Assembly (NCBI GenBank): GCA_041498295.1
Contig: JBGQIB010000102.1
Location: forward strand, 1 to 16,020
Source: VGRW01 sp041498295
GTDB taxonomy: Bacteria > Myxococcota_A > UBA9160 > SZUA-336
DNA: 16,020 nt
Reading direction: 5' to 3'
Below, in pieces: positions 1 to 6,750 of this stretch (positions are counted from its first letter, which is position 1; every line of letters starts with the position of its first letter). Position numbers and translations under genes: made by a program. Under the pieces are notes generated by a model. That model saw only the letters and a list, made by a program, of their open reading frames with translations, did no database searches and was not told where the DNA came from.

Positions 1-183
1 CTCGACTTCTTCGCCGGCAGCGGCACGACCGGCGAGGCCGCCGCGCGCCTCGACCGCGACTTCCTGCTAGTCGATTCGAACCCCGAAGCGGTGCGCGTGA
101 TGCAGAAGCGGCTGCAGTTCGCGGCGGCGAAAACCCTGACGTCACGTCAGTTTGAAGCGCATTGGAAGCCGGTGCTAGCCTGA
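1..183 (+). CDS. Site-specific DNA methyltransferase, C-terminal end (5' partial)
   Basis: The reading frame is open from the first base and ends at TGA 181-183, leaving 60 residues of a longer protein. The second to eleventh residues are DFFAGSGTTG, the SAM-binding motif I of N6-adenine/N4-cytosine DNA methyltransferases. A segment reading FLLVDSNPEA follows, matching the strand and acidic residue of motif II that contacts the SAM ribose. Motif I near the C-terminus fits the beta-class order, in which the catalytic DPPY-type motif comes first; that part lies outside the window. The protein would methylate A or C in DNA, either as part of a restriction-modification system or as an orphan enzyme. 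No restriction gene is visible here. The cofG start is only 4 nt downstream, so the two may be co-transcribed. Family is clear; target sequence is unknown. Confidence 0.85.
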   Translation, partial: LDFFAGSGTTGEAAARLDRDFLLVDSNPEAVRVMQKRLQFAAAKTLTSRQFEAHWKPVLA

Positions 184-187
184 CCGC

Positions 188-1423
188 GTGACCGATCCGA
201 CGCGCGCCGAGCTCAGCGAGCAGATCCGCAAAGCGGTCGACGGAGAGCCGCTTTCGCGGCCCGCGACGAACGCGGTCATGGAGCGACTCGAGCGCGCCCC
301 CGAGAGCATCCTCGACGCGCTCCTCGAGGCCGCACAGGAGTCGGGCCGGCGCGGGCACGGCCGCGTGATCTCGGTCTCGCGCAACGTCTTCATCCCCCTC
401 ACCAATTTGTGTCGCGACCGCTGCGGCTACTGCACCTTCGCGGTCCAGCCGGACTCGCCGCGCGCGAAGACGTGGCTGCTCGAAGAGGTGCGAGACACTT
501 CGCGCCGCGCCTACGCGAGCGGCTGCCTCGAGGCGCTCTTCTGTCTGGGCGACAAGCCGGAGGTCGCGTACCGCGGCTACCGCGCGTGGCTGCACGAGCG
601 CGGCTACGCGCGCACGACCGAGTATCTCGTGGACGCGTGCGCAGTGTCACTCGCGGAGAATCTCTTCCCGCACTCGAACGCGGGCATCCTGTCCGCTGAA
701 GAGCTCGCGCTCCTGCGCCCGCTGAACGCGAGCATGGGACTCATGCTCGAGACGACGAGCGCGCGGCTGCGCGAGCGCGGCGAAGCTCACTTCCACGCGC
801 CCGACAAGGAGCCGAGCGCGCGGCTGCGGATGACCTGCGAGGCGGGTGAGCTCCGCATCCCGTTCACGAGCGGAATTCTCGTCGGCATCGGCGAGACCGC
901 GGAGGAGCGCGTCGACACCCTGTTCGCGATTCGCGAGCTGCACGCGGCCGGCGGTCACATCCAGGAAGTGATCGTGCAGAACTTCCATCCGAAGCCGGGC
1001 ACGGCGATGGCGCACCTGCCGATGCCGAGCGACGCGCTGATGGCCGGGACGACCGCGCTGGCGCGACTCGTCCTCGGGCCCGCGATGAACTTGCAGGCGC
1101 CGCCGAACCTCTCGCCGACGTCCCTCGAGCTGCTGCTGCGCGCGGGTATCAACGATTGGGGCGGTGTCTCGCCACTCACGATCGACTTCATCAATCCCGA
1201 GATGCCGTGGCCCGAACTCGACGACTTGCGCGCGCGCACCGAGGCCGCCGGCTACGAGCTGCGCGACCGCCTGTGCGTGTATCCGGAGCTGATCGCGAAT
1301 CGCCCGGACTTTTTCGATCCCGAGATGTACCGCCGCCTGCGCGCGGCCACCGATGCCGAGGGCTGGCCCACGGCGAGGAAGGCAGGAACGGCCGATGCCC
1401 ACCCCCCGACACCCGCTCACTGA
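188..1423 (+). CDS. cofG: 7,8-didemethyl-8-hydroxy-5-deazariboflavin (FO) synthase subunit CofG
   Basis: This 411-aa radical SAM enzyme is preceded by the family segment NVFIPLTNLC. The [4Fe-4S]-binding CX3CX2C motif is C75-RDR-C79-GY-C82. Later landmarks, including IQEVIVQNFHPKPGTAM and a PPNLSP segment, are typical of CofG. In the known pathway CofG acts after CofH: it oxidatively closes the deazaflavin ring of the CofH adduct to give FO, the chromophore of coenzyme F420, in the cytoplasm. GTG 188 is chosen because it lies just after the preceding methyltransferase stop and gives a normal-length N-terminus. The end overlaps cofH by 29 nt, which implies translational coupling. Other F420 genes (cofC, cofD, cofE) are not in the window. 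The assignment rests on motif recognition plus the adjacent cofH. Confidence 0.93.
   Translation: MTDPTRAELSEQIRKAVDGEPLSRPATNAVMERLERAPESILDALLEAAQESGRRGHGRVISVSRNVFIPLTNLCRDRCGYCTFAVQPDSPRAKTWLLEEVRDTSRRAYASGCLEALFCLGDKPEVAYRGYRAWLHERGYARTTEYLVDACAVSLAENLFPHSNAGILSAEELALLRPLNASMGLMLETTSARLRERGEAHFHAPDKEPSARLRMTCEAGELRIPFTSGILVGIGETAEERVDTLFAIRELHAAGGHIQEVIVQNFHPKPGTAMAHLPMPSDALMAGTTALARLVLGPAMNLQAPPNLSPTSLELLLRAGINDWGGVSPLTIDFINPEMPWPELDDLRARTEAAGYELRDRLCVYPELIANRPDFFDPEMYRRLRAATDAEGWPTARKAGTADAHPPTPAH
1384..1388 (+). promoter_or_regulatory. Ribosome binding site deciding the cofH start
   Basis: AGGAA lies 6 nt upstream of ATG 1395, inside the end of cofG. It favours 1395 over the in-frame ATG 1353, whose extra 14 residues (rich in R, P and G) are only the cofG 3' end read in another frame. 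Confidence 0.6.
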
Positions 1424-2630
1424 CACAATTCTGCGTGGCACGAGCGCGCCCGTGCGCGCCGCGCTCGAGCGCTCGCTCGAGGGCCGAGAGCTCACGCGCG
1501 GCGACGCCGAGGTCCTGCTCGGCGCGCTCGGCCGCGACTTGCAGGTGCTCTGCGCCGTCGCGGACGGCGCGCGCTTCGACGACGTCGGCGACGAGATCTC
1601 CTACGTCATCTGCCGCAACATCAACTTCACGAACATCTGCTACGTGGGCTGCAGCTTCTGCGGCTTCGCGCGCCACAAGCACGAAGAGGACGCCTACGAC
1701 CGCGGCCTCGACGACATCCTCGCGCGCTGTCACGACGCCGTAGCGCGCGACGCGTCCGAAGTCTGCATACAGGGTGGCATCCACCCGAACAAGGACGGCT
1801 TCTGGTACCGCGACATCGTACGCGCGATCAAGGCGGCGCTGCCCGACCTACACATTCACGCGTTCTCGCCCGAGGAGATCCACTTCGCCTCGCAGCGCTG
1901 CGCTGGGATGTCACTCCGCGACTATCTCACGATGCTGCGCGACGAGGGCCTGGGCACGATCCCCGGCACCGCGGCCGAGATACTCGACGACGAGGTCCGC
2001 AAGATCCTGTCGCCGCGCAAGCTCATGACCGAGCGCTGGACCGAGATCGTCACGACCGCGCACGAAGTCGGCCTGCGCTCCAGCTCGACGCTCATGTACG
2101 GACACATCGAGACACCGCAGCACGTCTCTTCGCACCTCGAGCGCCTGCGCGACATCCAGAAGCGCACCGGCGGCTTTACGGAGTTCGTCCCGCTCGGCTT
2201 CATTCACCACAAGACGCGCCTGTTCAACGAGCAGGGCTCGCGCCACGGCGCAAGTACGCCCGAAGACCTGCGGCTGATCGCCGTGTCTCGCCTGTTCCTG
2301 CGCCCGTGGATCAAGAACGTGCAGATCTCGTGGGTGAAGATGGGGCTGAAGCTCGGCCAGGTCGCCCTGATGTCCGGCGCGAACGACTTCGGCGGCACCC
2401 TGATGGAGGAGTCGATTTCGAACGCTGCGGGCTCGGAGCACGGTGACCACGTCGAGCCCGACACGATCGAGCGCCTGATCCGCGAGATCGGCCGCGTACC
2501 CTACGAGCGCACCACGACCTATGGGCGGCGTGTTCGTCCCGCGCGCGTCGAGGCGTCCCTCGAGCTCGAGCTGGCCCCCGCGCGGCCCGCGGGCGAGCGC
2601 CATGGCCTCGCGCTCCCGAGCGGCTATTAG
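1395..2630 (+). CDS. cofH: 5-amino-6-(D-ribitylamino)uracil--L-tyrosine 4-hydroxyphenyl transferase CofH
   Basis: This 411-aa radical SAM protein has its cluster motif at C82-YVG-C86-SF-C89, in the context INFTNICYVGCSFCGFA. Further family landmarks are CIQGGIHP, the HAFSPEEI segment and SGANDFGGTLMEESIS near the C-terminus. CofH uses a SAM-derived radical to join the 4-hydroxybenzyl part of tyrosine to 5-amino-6-ribitylaminouracil, the substrate CofG then cyclises. The close relatives MqnC and MqnE (futalosine menaquinone pathway) share this fold and are the main alternative. The directly overlapping cofG makes CofH much more likely. The stop is TAG. A 77-bp spacer separates it from rmlB, with no clear terminator. 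CofG and CofH are separate polypeptides here, unlike the fused FbiC of actinobacteria. Confidence 0.93.
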   Translation: MPTPRHPLTDTILRGTSAPVRAALERSLEGRELTRGDAEVLLGALGRDLQVLCAVADGARFDDVGDEISYVICRNINFTNICYVGCSFCGFARHKHEEDAYDRGLDDILARCHDAVARDASEVCIQGGIHPNKDGFWYRDIVRAIKAALPDLHIHAFSPEEIHFASQRCAGMSLRDYLTMLRDEGLGTIPGTAAEILDDEVRKILSPRKLMTERWTEIVTTAHEVGLRSSSTLMYGHIETPQHVSSHLERLRDIQKRTGGFTEFVPLGFIHHKTRLFNEQGSRHGASTPEDLRLIAVSRLFLRPWIKNVQISWVKMGLKLGQVALMSGANDFGGTLMEESISNAAGSEHGDHVEPDTIERLIREIGRVPYERTTTYGRRVRPARVEASLELELAPARPAGERHGLALPSGY

Positions 2631-2707
2631 AGCGTGGGTAAGGGTGCCCAGGCGATCACCGGTCGTCGCTCTCAAGCGGCGCGCGGCGACGCGTCGATGA
2701 GCCGGGT

Positions 2708-3736
2708 ATGAGGCGAGTGCTGGTCACGGGTGGGTGCGGCTTCATCGGGTCGCATTTCGTGCGTCTGCTCCTCGCCGAGGAGCCGGACGCGCACGTCGTG
2801 AACCTCGACTGTCTCACCTACGCCGGCAATCTGGCGAATCTCGTCGACGTCGCGAGCTCGCCGAACTACCGCTTCGTGCGCGGCGACATCCGCGACGAGA
2901 AGACCGCGCGCGAGCTGGTCGCCGACGCGGACTGGATCGTGAACTTCGCGGCCGAGTCACACGTCGACCGCTCGACCAAGGCGAAGGCCGGAGAGTTCAT
3001 CGAGACCAACGTCTTTGGCGTGTACGTGCTGCTCGAGGCCGCGCGCCAGGTTAACAAGCGCGCGCGCTTCCTGCAGGTCGGCACCGACGAAGTCTACGGC
3101 GACGTCGCGTATCCGAACTTTCCGAGCGAGACGGCGCTCCTGCACCCGTCGAGCCCGTATTCCGCGGTGAAGGCCGGCGGCGACCACATCGCCCTCGCGT
3201 TCCACCGCACGCACGACATGGACGTGCTGCTCTCGCGCTGCACGAACAACTATGGGCCGTTCCAGTATCCCGAGAAGGTGATTCCGGTCTTCATCACGAA
3301 CGCGCTCGATGACCAGCCGCTGCCGCTCTACGACGGGGGCACGCAGATCCGCGACTGGCTGCGCGTCGAGGACCATTGCCGCGCGCTGCTGCTGCTGCTG
3401 CGACAGGGACGCGCGGGCGAGGTCTACAACGTGGGCGCGAATCAGACCCCCGAAGTCACGAACCGCGAGCTCACGGCGATGATCCTGCGCTGCCTTGGCA
3501 AAGCCGATTCACTGATTCGCCCGGTGACTGGCCTGCGCCCGGGTCACGACCAGCGCTACGCGGTCGACACGTCCAAGATCCGCGCCCTCGGCTGGCGGCC
3601 GCAGCTCGACCTGGCCGCGGGCGTCGCGAAGACCGCGGAATGGTACGCGGCACGCCGTGACTGGTGGGAGCCGATCAAATCCGGGGAGTACCGCGAGTAC
3701 TACCAGAAGCACTACGGAGCGGCGGCGAGCCACTGA
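2708..3736 (+). CDS. rfbB: dTDP-glucose 4,6-dehydratase
   Basis: This 342-aa protein (family usually 330-360) is a short-chain dehydrogenase of the extended type. The NAD-binding motif TGGCGFIGSH is at residues 7-16. The catalytic T126-D127-E128 triplet sits in the segment GTDEVYGD, and the Y151-SAV-K155 pair follows. The RPGHDQRYAVD segment near residue 277 is typical of RmlB. It converts dTDP-glucose to dTDP-4-keto-6-deoxyglucose, an intermediate for dTDP-rhamnose and other deoxysugars of surface polysaccharide. Partners RmlA, RmlC and RmlD are not in the window. ATG 2708 gives the usual MRRVLVTGG start. Its last 62 nt overlap the 3' end of dnaA on the other strand. The normal family ending YYQKHYG is retained, so the overlap comes from a dnaA extension. 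Confidence 0.93.
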   Translation: MRRVLVTGGCGFIGSHFVRLLLAEEPDAHVVNLDCLTYAGNLANLVDVASSPNYRFVRGDIRDEKTARELVADADWIVNFAAESHVDRSTKAKAGEFIETNVFGVYVLLEAARQVNKRARFLQVGTDEVYGDVAYPNFPSETALLHPSSPYSAVKAGGDHIALAFHRTHDMDVLLSRCTNNYGPFQYPEKVIPVFITNALDDQPLPLYDGGTQIRDWLRVEDHCRALLLLLRQGRAGEVYNVGANQTPEVTNRELTAMILRCLGKADSLIRPVTGLRPGHDQRYAVDTSKIRALGWRPQLDLAAGVAKTAEWYAARRDWWEPIKSGEYREYYQKHYGAAASH

Positions 3737-5009
3737 CTCGCGCGGCGAGCGCCTCGAGCTCGTAACGAAGCTGCGGCCGCTCGACGATGCGGCGCTCCAC
3801 GACGTCGATCGCGTACATGACGCTCGTGTGGTCGCGACCGAAGGCACGTCCGATGTCGGCCAGTGAAGCCGGCGTATAGCGCCGCGAGAGATACATCGCG
3901 ATCTGCCGCGGGCGCACCACGACCTGCTTGCGCGAGCGACTGCGCAGCGCTTCGGGCTCGAGCCCGTACGCGCGCGCCGTCTCGAGCACGATCTCCTCGA
4001 GCGAGCGCGCGCGCCCCGGCATCTCGACCGCGTCGAGCGCCTGTGCGACGAGCTCCGGCGTGATCGGCGCGCGCAACAGCGACGCGCGCGCGACGACCTG
4101 GTTCAGCCCCCCGAGCAGGTCGCGCACCGACGAGAGCTCGCGCGCCGCGAGCAGCTCGAGACACTCGTCGGGAACGCGCACGCCGCCGCGCGCGGCGCGC
4201 TCGCGCAGGATCGCGCGTCGCGTGTCCGACTCCGGCGGCGCGATGCGCGCGACCAGCCCCGATGCCATGCGCGAGCGCAGCTTCGGGTCGAGCTCGTCGA
4301 GCTCGGACGGCCCGCGATCGGCGGAGAACACGACGGTGCGCCCGTGCGCCACCAGATGGTCGAGCGTGTGGAACAGCTCGGCCTGCGTCGCGCGCTTGCC
4401 CGCGAGAAACTGAACGTCCTCGAGGATCAGCATGTTCGCCTGGCGGCGGTAGCGTTGGCGAATGCGCGGCATCTGACCGGCGCGTAGCGCCTCAGTCACT
4501 TCGCTCGTGAACTCCTCGCTCGAGCGGTAGAGCGCGGCGGAGCCGACCTGGCCGAAGATCGCGCGGCACAAGTGAGTCTTGCCTGAGCCCGTTCCACCGA
4601 CGAGGAATAGTGGATTGCAGCGGCCCGCCTCACCGCGCGCGACGGCGCGCGCCGCTTCGAGCGCGAGGGCGCTGCCGGGTCCCACGACGAAGCGCTCGAA
4701 GAGCTGCTCCTGCGCGCACGCGGGCTCGGCCAGCTCCACCACGGGCTCGACGCGCAGCGGCCGCGGCGGCGCGACGGCCGCGCCGGGGTCGACGCAATAC
4801 TCGATCGAGCGCGCCTCGGGCGCGCACTCTTCGATCACTCGACCGAAGCGACTGCGCACCCAATCGCGCGTGAAGCGATCCGGACAGCGCAGCACCAGCG
4901 TCTCGCCTTCGAGCCTGCCGTCGAGCGCGCGGATCCACGCTTCGAACGCAGCCTCTCCGACGCGCCGTCCGACTGCAGTGCGGACGGCCTCCCACCCCCC
5001 AGTGGTCAT
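3675..5009 (-). CDS. dnaA: Chromosomal replication initiator protein DnaA (divergent)
   Basis: This 444-aa AAA+ ATPase shows all DnaA domains. Domain I (residues 5-73) has the W-x-W helical pattern used for self-association and helicase loading. A short, poorly conserved linker follows, then domain III from LFERFVVGP (103). Walker A is GGTGSGKTH (138-146), Walker B is LILEDVQFL (194-202), the box VII arginine finger lies in LRSRM (244-248) and sensor II in SVRDLLGGLN. Domain IV has RPRQIAMYL and the DNA-binding signature GRDHTSVMYAI (391-401). It binds DnaA boxes and opens oriC. Oddities: Walker B reads ED instead of the usual DD, and the F-x-W-G after box VII is replaced by MASG. A 20-residue tail after domain IV is encoded opposite the end of rfbB. 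No dnaN is adjacent. GGGGGGA lies 11 nt before ATG 5009 and may be the ribosome site. It could be a second DnaA copy. Confidence 0.9.
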   Translation of the reverse strand: MTTGGWEAVRTAVGRRVGEAAFEAWIRALDGRLEGETLVLRCPDRFTRDWVRSRFGRVIEECAPEARSIEYCVDPGAAVAPPRPLRVEPVVELAEPACAQEQLFERFVVGPGSALALEAARAVARGEAGRCNPLFLVGGTGSGKTHLCRAIFGQVGSAALYRSSEEFTSEVTEALRAGQMPRIRQRYRRQANMLILEDVQFLAGKRATQAELFHTLDHLVAHGRTVVFSADRGPSELDELDPKLRSRMASGLVARIAPPESDTRRAILRERAARGGVRVPDECLELLAARELSSVRDLLGGLNQVVARASLLRAPITPELVAQALDAVEMPGRARSLEEIVLETARAYGLEPEALRSRSRKQVVVRPRQIAMYLSRRYTPASLADIGRAFGRDHTSVMYAIDVVERRIVERPQLRYELEALAARVSGSPPLRSASGSTRGTPRI

Positions 5010-5030
5010 TTCGAGCTATTTCCCCCCAAC

Positions 5031-5056
5031 CAGAGCCGATCCTTGACTCGGCTCTG
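5031..5056 (-). promoter_or_regulatory. Inverted repeat / stem-loop in the dnaA leader
   Basis: CAGAGCCGA (5031-5039) and TCGGCTCTG (5048-5056) form a perfect 9-bp inverted repeat around an 8-nt spacer. It ends 21 nt before the dnaA start codon, next to the G-rich putative ribosome site. A related half-site, CAAAGCCGA, recurs at 5101-5109 in the same orientation as the 5031 copy. It may be an operator for a dimeric regulator or an mRNA hairpin that limits dnaA translation. Confidence 0.5.
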
Positions 5057-5243
5057 CCGCCTTCGCGGAGCGCGACTTTCCCACGCGGCCTGTCGCGCGG
5101 CAAAGCCGATTCACGCGCGGCGCAGCTTTCGCCCCGGGCCTACACCGTTGCGGACGAGATCCGCGCACGCGGGAAATCCGCGACGGTGGGCAAGTGGCGA
5201 GAAAGGCATCGCTCTTTCGCGGGCGGCGCCCGGAAGTGGCCGC

Positions 5244-5274
5244 GCGTTCACAGCGCAATGCACAGGCGTTCACA
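5244..5274 (+). promoter_or_regulatory. Cluster of three DnaA-box-like 9-mers
   Basis: GCGTTCACA (5244-5252), CAATGCACA (5256-5264) and GCGTTCACA (5266-5274) lie on the same strand with start-to-start spacings of 12 and 10 bp, about one helical turn. All keep the TNCACA core of the DnaA-box consensus TTATNCACA but deviate in the first positions. Their position upstream of dnaA suits autoregulation or an origin. Individual matches are weak, so confidence comes only from clustering and phasing. Confidence 0.35.
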
Positions 5275-5340
5275 CAGCGAAGTGCCACGGAGTGGTGTTC
5301 CCTGCTCTCTCGGAATCGCCACTTTTCGCAGCTGATCGCA

Positions 5341-5356
5341 AGATTTCGAGAAATCT
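5341..5356. promoter_or_regulatory. Palindrome AGATTTC-GA-GAAATCT
   Basis: A perfect 7-bp inverted repeat with a 2-nt centre lies immediately downstream of the LON-domain gene and touches the last base of its stop codon. There is no following T-run in the direction of that gene and the loop is too small for a hairpin terminator. A dimeric operator site is a more natural reading. It sits in the least GC-rich part of the dnaA upstream region. Confidence 0.4.
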
Positions 5357-6036
5357 CAGTTCAAGCTCTTCGGGCCCTCGGGAAGCCGCGCCTCGGCGAT
5401 TCGGAAGCTCAGCAGGCGCAGCAATAGCTCGCTTCGCGCCAGCGCGTCGGGGCTCTCGAGCAGGCTCTGCTTCTCGAGGCTCGAGCCGTCGAGTCCGAAG
5501 GCGATCGCATTCGCGAGCAGGACCGGATCGAGGGCGCGCATCCTCTCGCGCAGCGCTTCGTCCTCCGTGGAGTCGAGCCGCATGACCTCGAGCATGTGCT
5601 CTTCGAGCGCGCTGCGCGTGCGCTCGAGCTCGCGCTGGACCGCGGGCGCGAGCTCCGCGAAGGCCGCGTCGTGAAGCAGCTCGGCTTCGACTTCGCGAAA
5701 CGGCGCGCTCGCCTCGAGCTCGCGCGCGATGCGGAAGCGCCGTTCGCCGTAGAGCAGCAGATGAAAGCGGCCGTCGGGCAGACGCCGGTGCTCGACGATG
5801 CGGCCCGCGCAGCCAACGGAGAACAGCGGCGCGCGCGCAGCCATTGCGTCCGCGTCGGGCCGCAGCAGAATCATTCCGATCACCGAGTCTCTCGCGAGCG
5901 CGGCCTCGGTCATCGCCCGATAGCGCGGCTCGAAGATATGGAGCGGCAGATAGGTTCCCGGAAACAACACGACGTTCGGCAGCGGGAAGATCGCGAAGCT
6001 CGTCGGGAACGCGTCGAGCGGATCAGTGTCGCTCAT
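5356..6036 (-). CDS. LON peptidase substrate-binding (N-terminal) domain protein
   Basis: This 226-aa protein consists essentially of one Lon N-terminal (LON/PUA-like) domain. The diagnostic segment IFPLPNVVLFPGTYLPLHIF is at residues 16-35, followed by EPRYR. Later segments GRIVEHRRLPDGRFHLLLYG and RFRI match the domain's second half, and the remainder is helical. It has no AAA+ or protease domain, so it is not Lon itself. Stand-alone LON proteins are widespread in bacteria and are thought to bind unfolded or specific proteins, with function largely unknown. ATG 6036 is chosen because the conserved domain begins just after it; the upstream 74 codons of the same open frame are antisense to the next gene. 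It is co-directional with dnaA but 346 bp away, so joint transcription is uncertain. Confidence 0.88.
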   Translation of the reverse strand: MSDTDPLDAFPTSFAIFPLPNVVLFPGTYLPLHIFEPRYRAMTEAALARDSVIGMILLRPDADAMAARAPLFSVGCAGRIVEHRRLPDGRFHLLLYGERRFRIARELEASAPFREVEAELLHDAAFAELAPAVQRELERTRSALEEHMLEVMRLDSTEDEALRERMRALDPVLLANAIAFGLDGSSLEKQSLLESPDALARSELLLRLLSFRIAEARLPEGPKSLN

Positions 6037-6047
6037 GCGCGCAAGGC

Positions 6048-6053
6048 TATACT
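6048..6053 (+). promoter_or_regulatory. Probable -10 element for the metallopeptidase gene
   Basis: TATACT, one mismatch from TATAAT, lies in the 45-bp gap between two divergent genes and 34 nt before the TTG start at 6082. No good -35 is visible at the normal distance. In this GC-rich sequence a near-consensus -10 stands out. Confidence 0.45.
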
Positions 6054-6081
6054 GCGCTCGCCCCCCTCGGGAGCCCGGCTC

Positions 6082-6537
6082 TTGAGCGATGTTCTCCACG
6101 AAGCGCGTGAACGCGCGCTCGAACGTCTGCGCCGACATGCGCTTCTGCTCGCGCTCGCGTTCGATCTGCCCTTGCGCTCCGTCGATGCGGAGAGCACGCG
6201 CGTCCGGCGCCGCTACGGAATCTGTTTCGCCGACGGGCGCATTCGCGTCCGTCTCCACCAGCTGCGCGCGTCCGAGCTACTGAAGTACTCGGTCATGGTC
6301 GACACGCTGTGCCACGAGCTCGCGCACCTGCGACACCTGAACCACGGTCAGCGCTTCTGGCGGCTGTACCGCCGCATCCTCGCGTACGCGCGGCGCCAAG
6401 GGATCTACCGGCCGGGCCCCGAGCCGAACGCGCCGCGCGCGGTCGCGTTCGAGAGACTGCCTCTCGAGATCACGCGCGCACTGCCGCGAGCGCCGCTGCT
6501 CCGACCTGCGCCGCTGGGGCAGCTCGAGCTGTTCTGA
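6082..6537 (+). CDS. YgjP/DUF45-type (M48-like) zinc metallopeptidase
   Basis: This 151-aa protein carries the zinc motif HELAHLRHLNH (H78, E79, H82, with a third likely ligand H88), followed by GQRFW. That spacing is typical of YgjP-like/DUF45 metallopeptidase domains, distant relatives of M48 and SprT. The glutamate would activate water for peptide-bond hydrolysis. The upstream half, with RYGICFADGRIRVRLH, fits the beta-strands of that fold. There is no signal peptide or membrane segment, so it is probably cytoplasmic. The start is inferred: TTG 6082 has GGGAG 8 nt upstream (6069-6073), and no in-frame ATG or GTG is close enough to include the conserved region. The nearby ATG 6089 is out of frame. 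The protein is shorter than E. coli-type YgjP, with a Pro/Arg-rich C-terminal tail. Confidence 0.78.
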   Translation: MSDVLHEARERALERLRRHALLLALAFDLPLRSVDAESTRVRRRYGICFADGRIRVRLHQLRASELLKYSVMVDTLCHELAHLRHLNHGQRFWRLYRRILAYARRQGIYRPGPEPNAPRAVAFERLPLEITRALPRAPLLRPAPLGQLELF

Positions 6538-6551
6538 GCCTTCGGCTCAGA
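6533..6551. terminator. Bidirectional hairpin shared by two convergent genes
   Basis: TCTGAGCC, a TTC loop and GGCTCAGA make a perfect 8-bp stem. The TGA stop of the + gene (6535-6537) is in one arm and the TGA of the - gene (6547-6549) in the other. The symmetric sequence would fold in both transcripts. Neither side has a T-run, so termination without a U-tract, or mRNA end protection, is the likely role. Confidence 0.6.
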
Positions 6552-6750
6552 CCTCGCGGACTTTGTCGTATTCCTCGAGGGAGTTCGGGCCGGCCTTAAT
6601 CTCCGTCTCGATGTGCTCGAGAGCGATCGCCTTGTCGACAATCTGCGTCACGAGCGCGCTGACGGTCAGCTCATCGTATTCGGCGAGCGCGTCCTCGAGA
6701 GCCGATTCCTCGACCGAGAGCTTGATTTGCAGCGTGATGTCGATGGCCAT
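6547..6750 (-). CDS. Small acidic protein of unknown function (67 aa)
   Basis: The protein begins with an alternating hydrophobic stretch, IDITLQIKL, suggesting a beta-strand. Two likely helices follow (SVEESALEDALAEYDEL and VSALVTQIVDKAIALEHIE), then an acidic tail. It has no signal peptide, cysteine or recognisable motif. Support for it being real: a GGGAGG ribosome site about 12 nt before ATG 6750, a TATAGT promoter element further upstream, a sensible globular composition with no Arg/Pro/Ser bias, and an end at a shared hairpin. Its DNA is visibly less GC-rich than the neighbouring genes. I do not recognise the family. A small strand-helix-helix protein could be a dimerising regulator or adaptor, but nothing here shows that. 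Confidence 0.7.
   Translation of the reverse strand: MAIDITLQIKLSVEESALEDALAEYDELTVSALVTQIVDKAIALEHIETEIKAGPNSLEEYDKVREV

Larger units (their letters stand above)
5010..5355. other. 346-bp non-coding region upstream of dnaA
   Basis: No convincing gene lies here. Open frames across it (for example GTG 5194 on the + strand) run into other genes out of frame and match nothing recognised. From the dnaA side outward it holds a 9-bp stem-loop (5031-5056), a third copy of the same half-site (5101-5109), three phased CACA-containing sites (5244-5274) and a palindrome (5341-5356). The last 40 bp are visibly less GC-rich than the surroundings. Promoter and autoregulatory sites for dnaA are expected here; an origin is possible but unproven. 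No clear -35/-10 pair for dnaA was found. Confidence 0.6.

Noticed and set aside
1353..1394. Upstream in-frame ATG for cofH
   Set aside because: The added 14 residues are cofG sequence in another frame, and the ribosome site fits ATG 1395.
2687..2696. CGACGCGTCG palindrome just before rfbB
   Set aside because: Short GC palindromes are frequent at this base composition; there is no second copy or spacing to support a site.
2697..2711. Five-codon upstream frame (ATG AGC CGG GTA TGA) overlapping the rfbB start as ATGA
   Set aside because: Too short to judge, with no ribosome site before it; probably chance.
5043..5585. Possible gene on the + strand across the dnaA upstream region (also GTG 5194-5427 and minus 5016-5288)
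   Set aside because: Composition is Arg/Ser/Ala-rich with no domain pattern, and the longer frames run into the LON gene in antisense.
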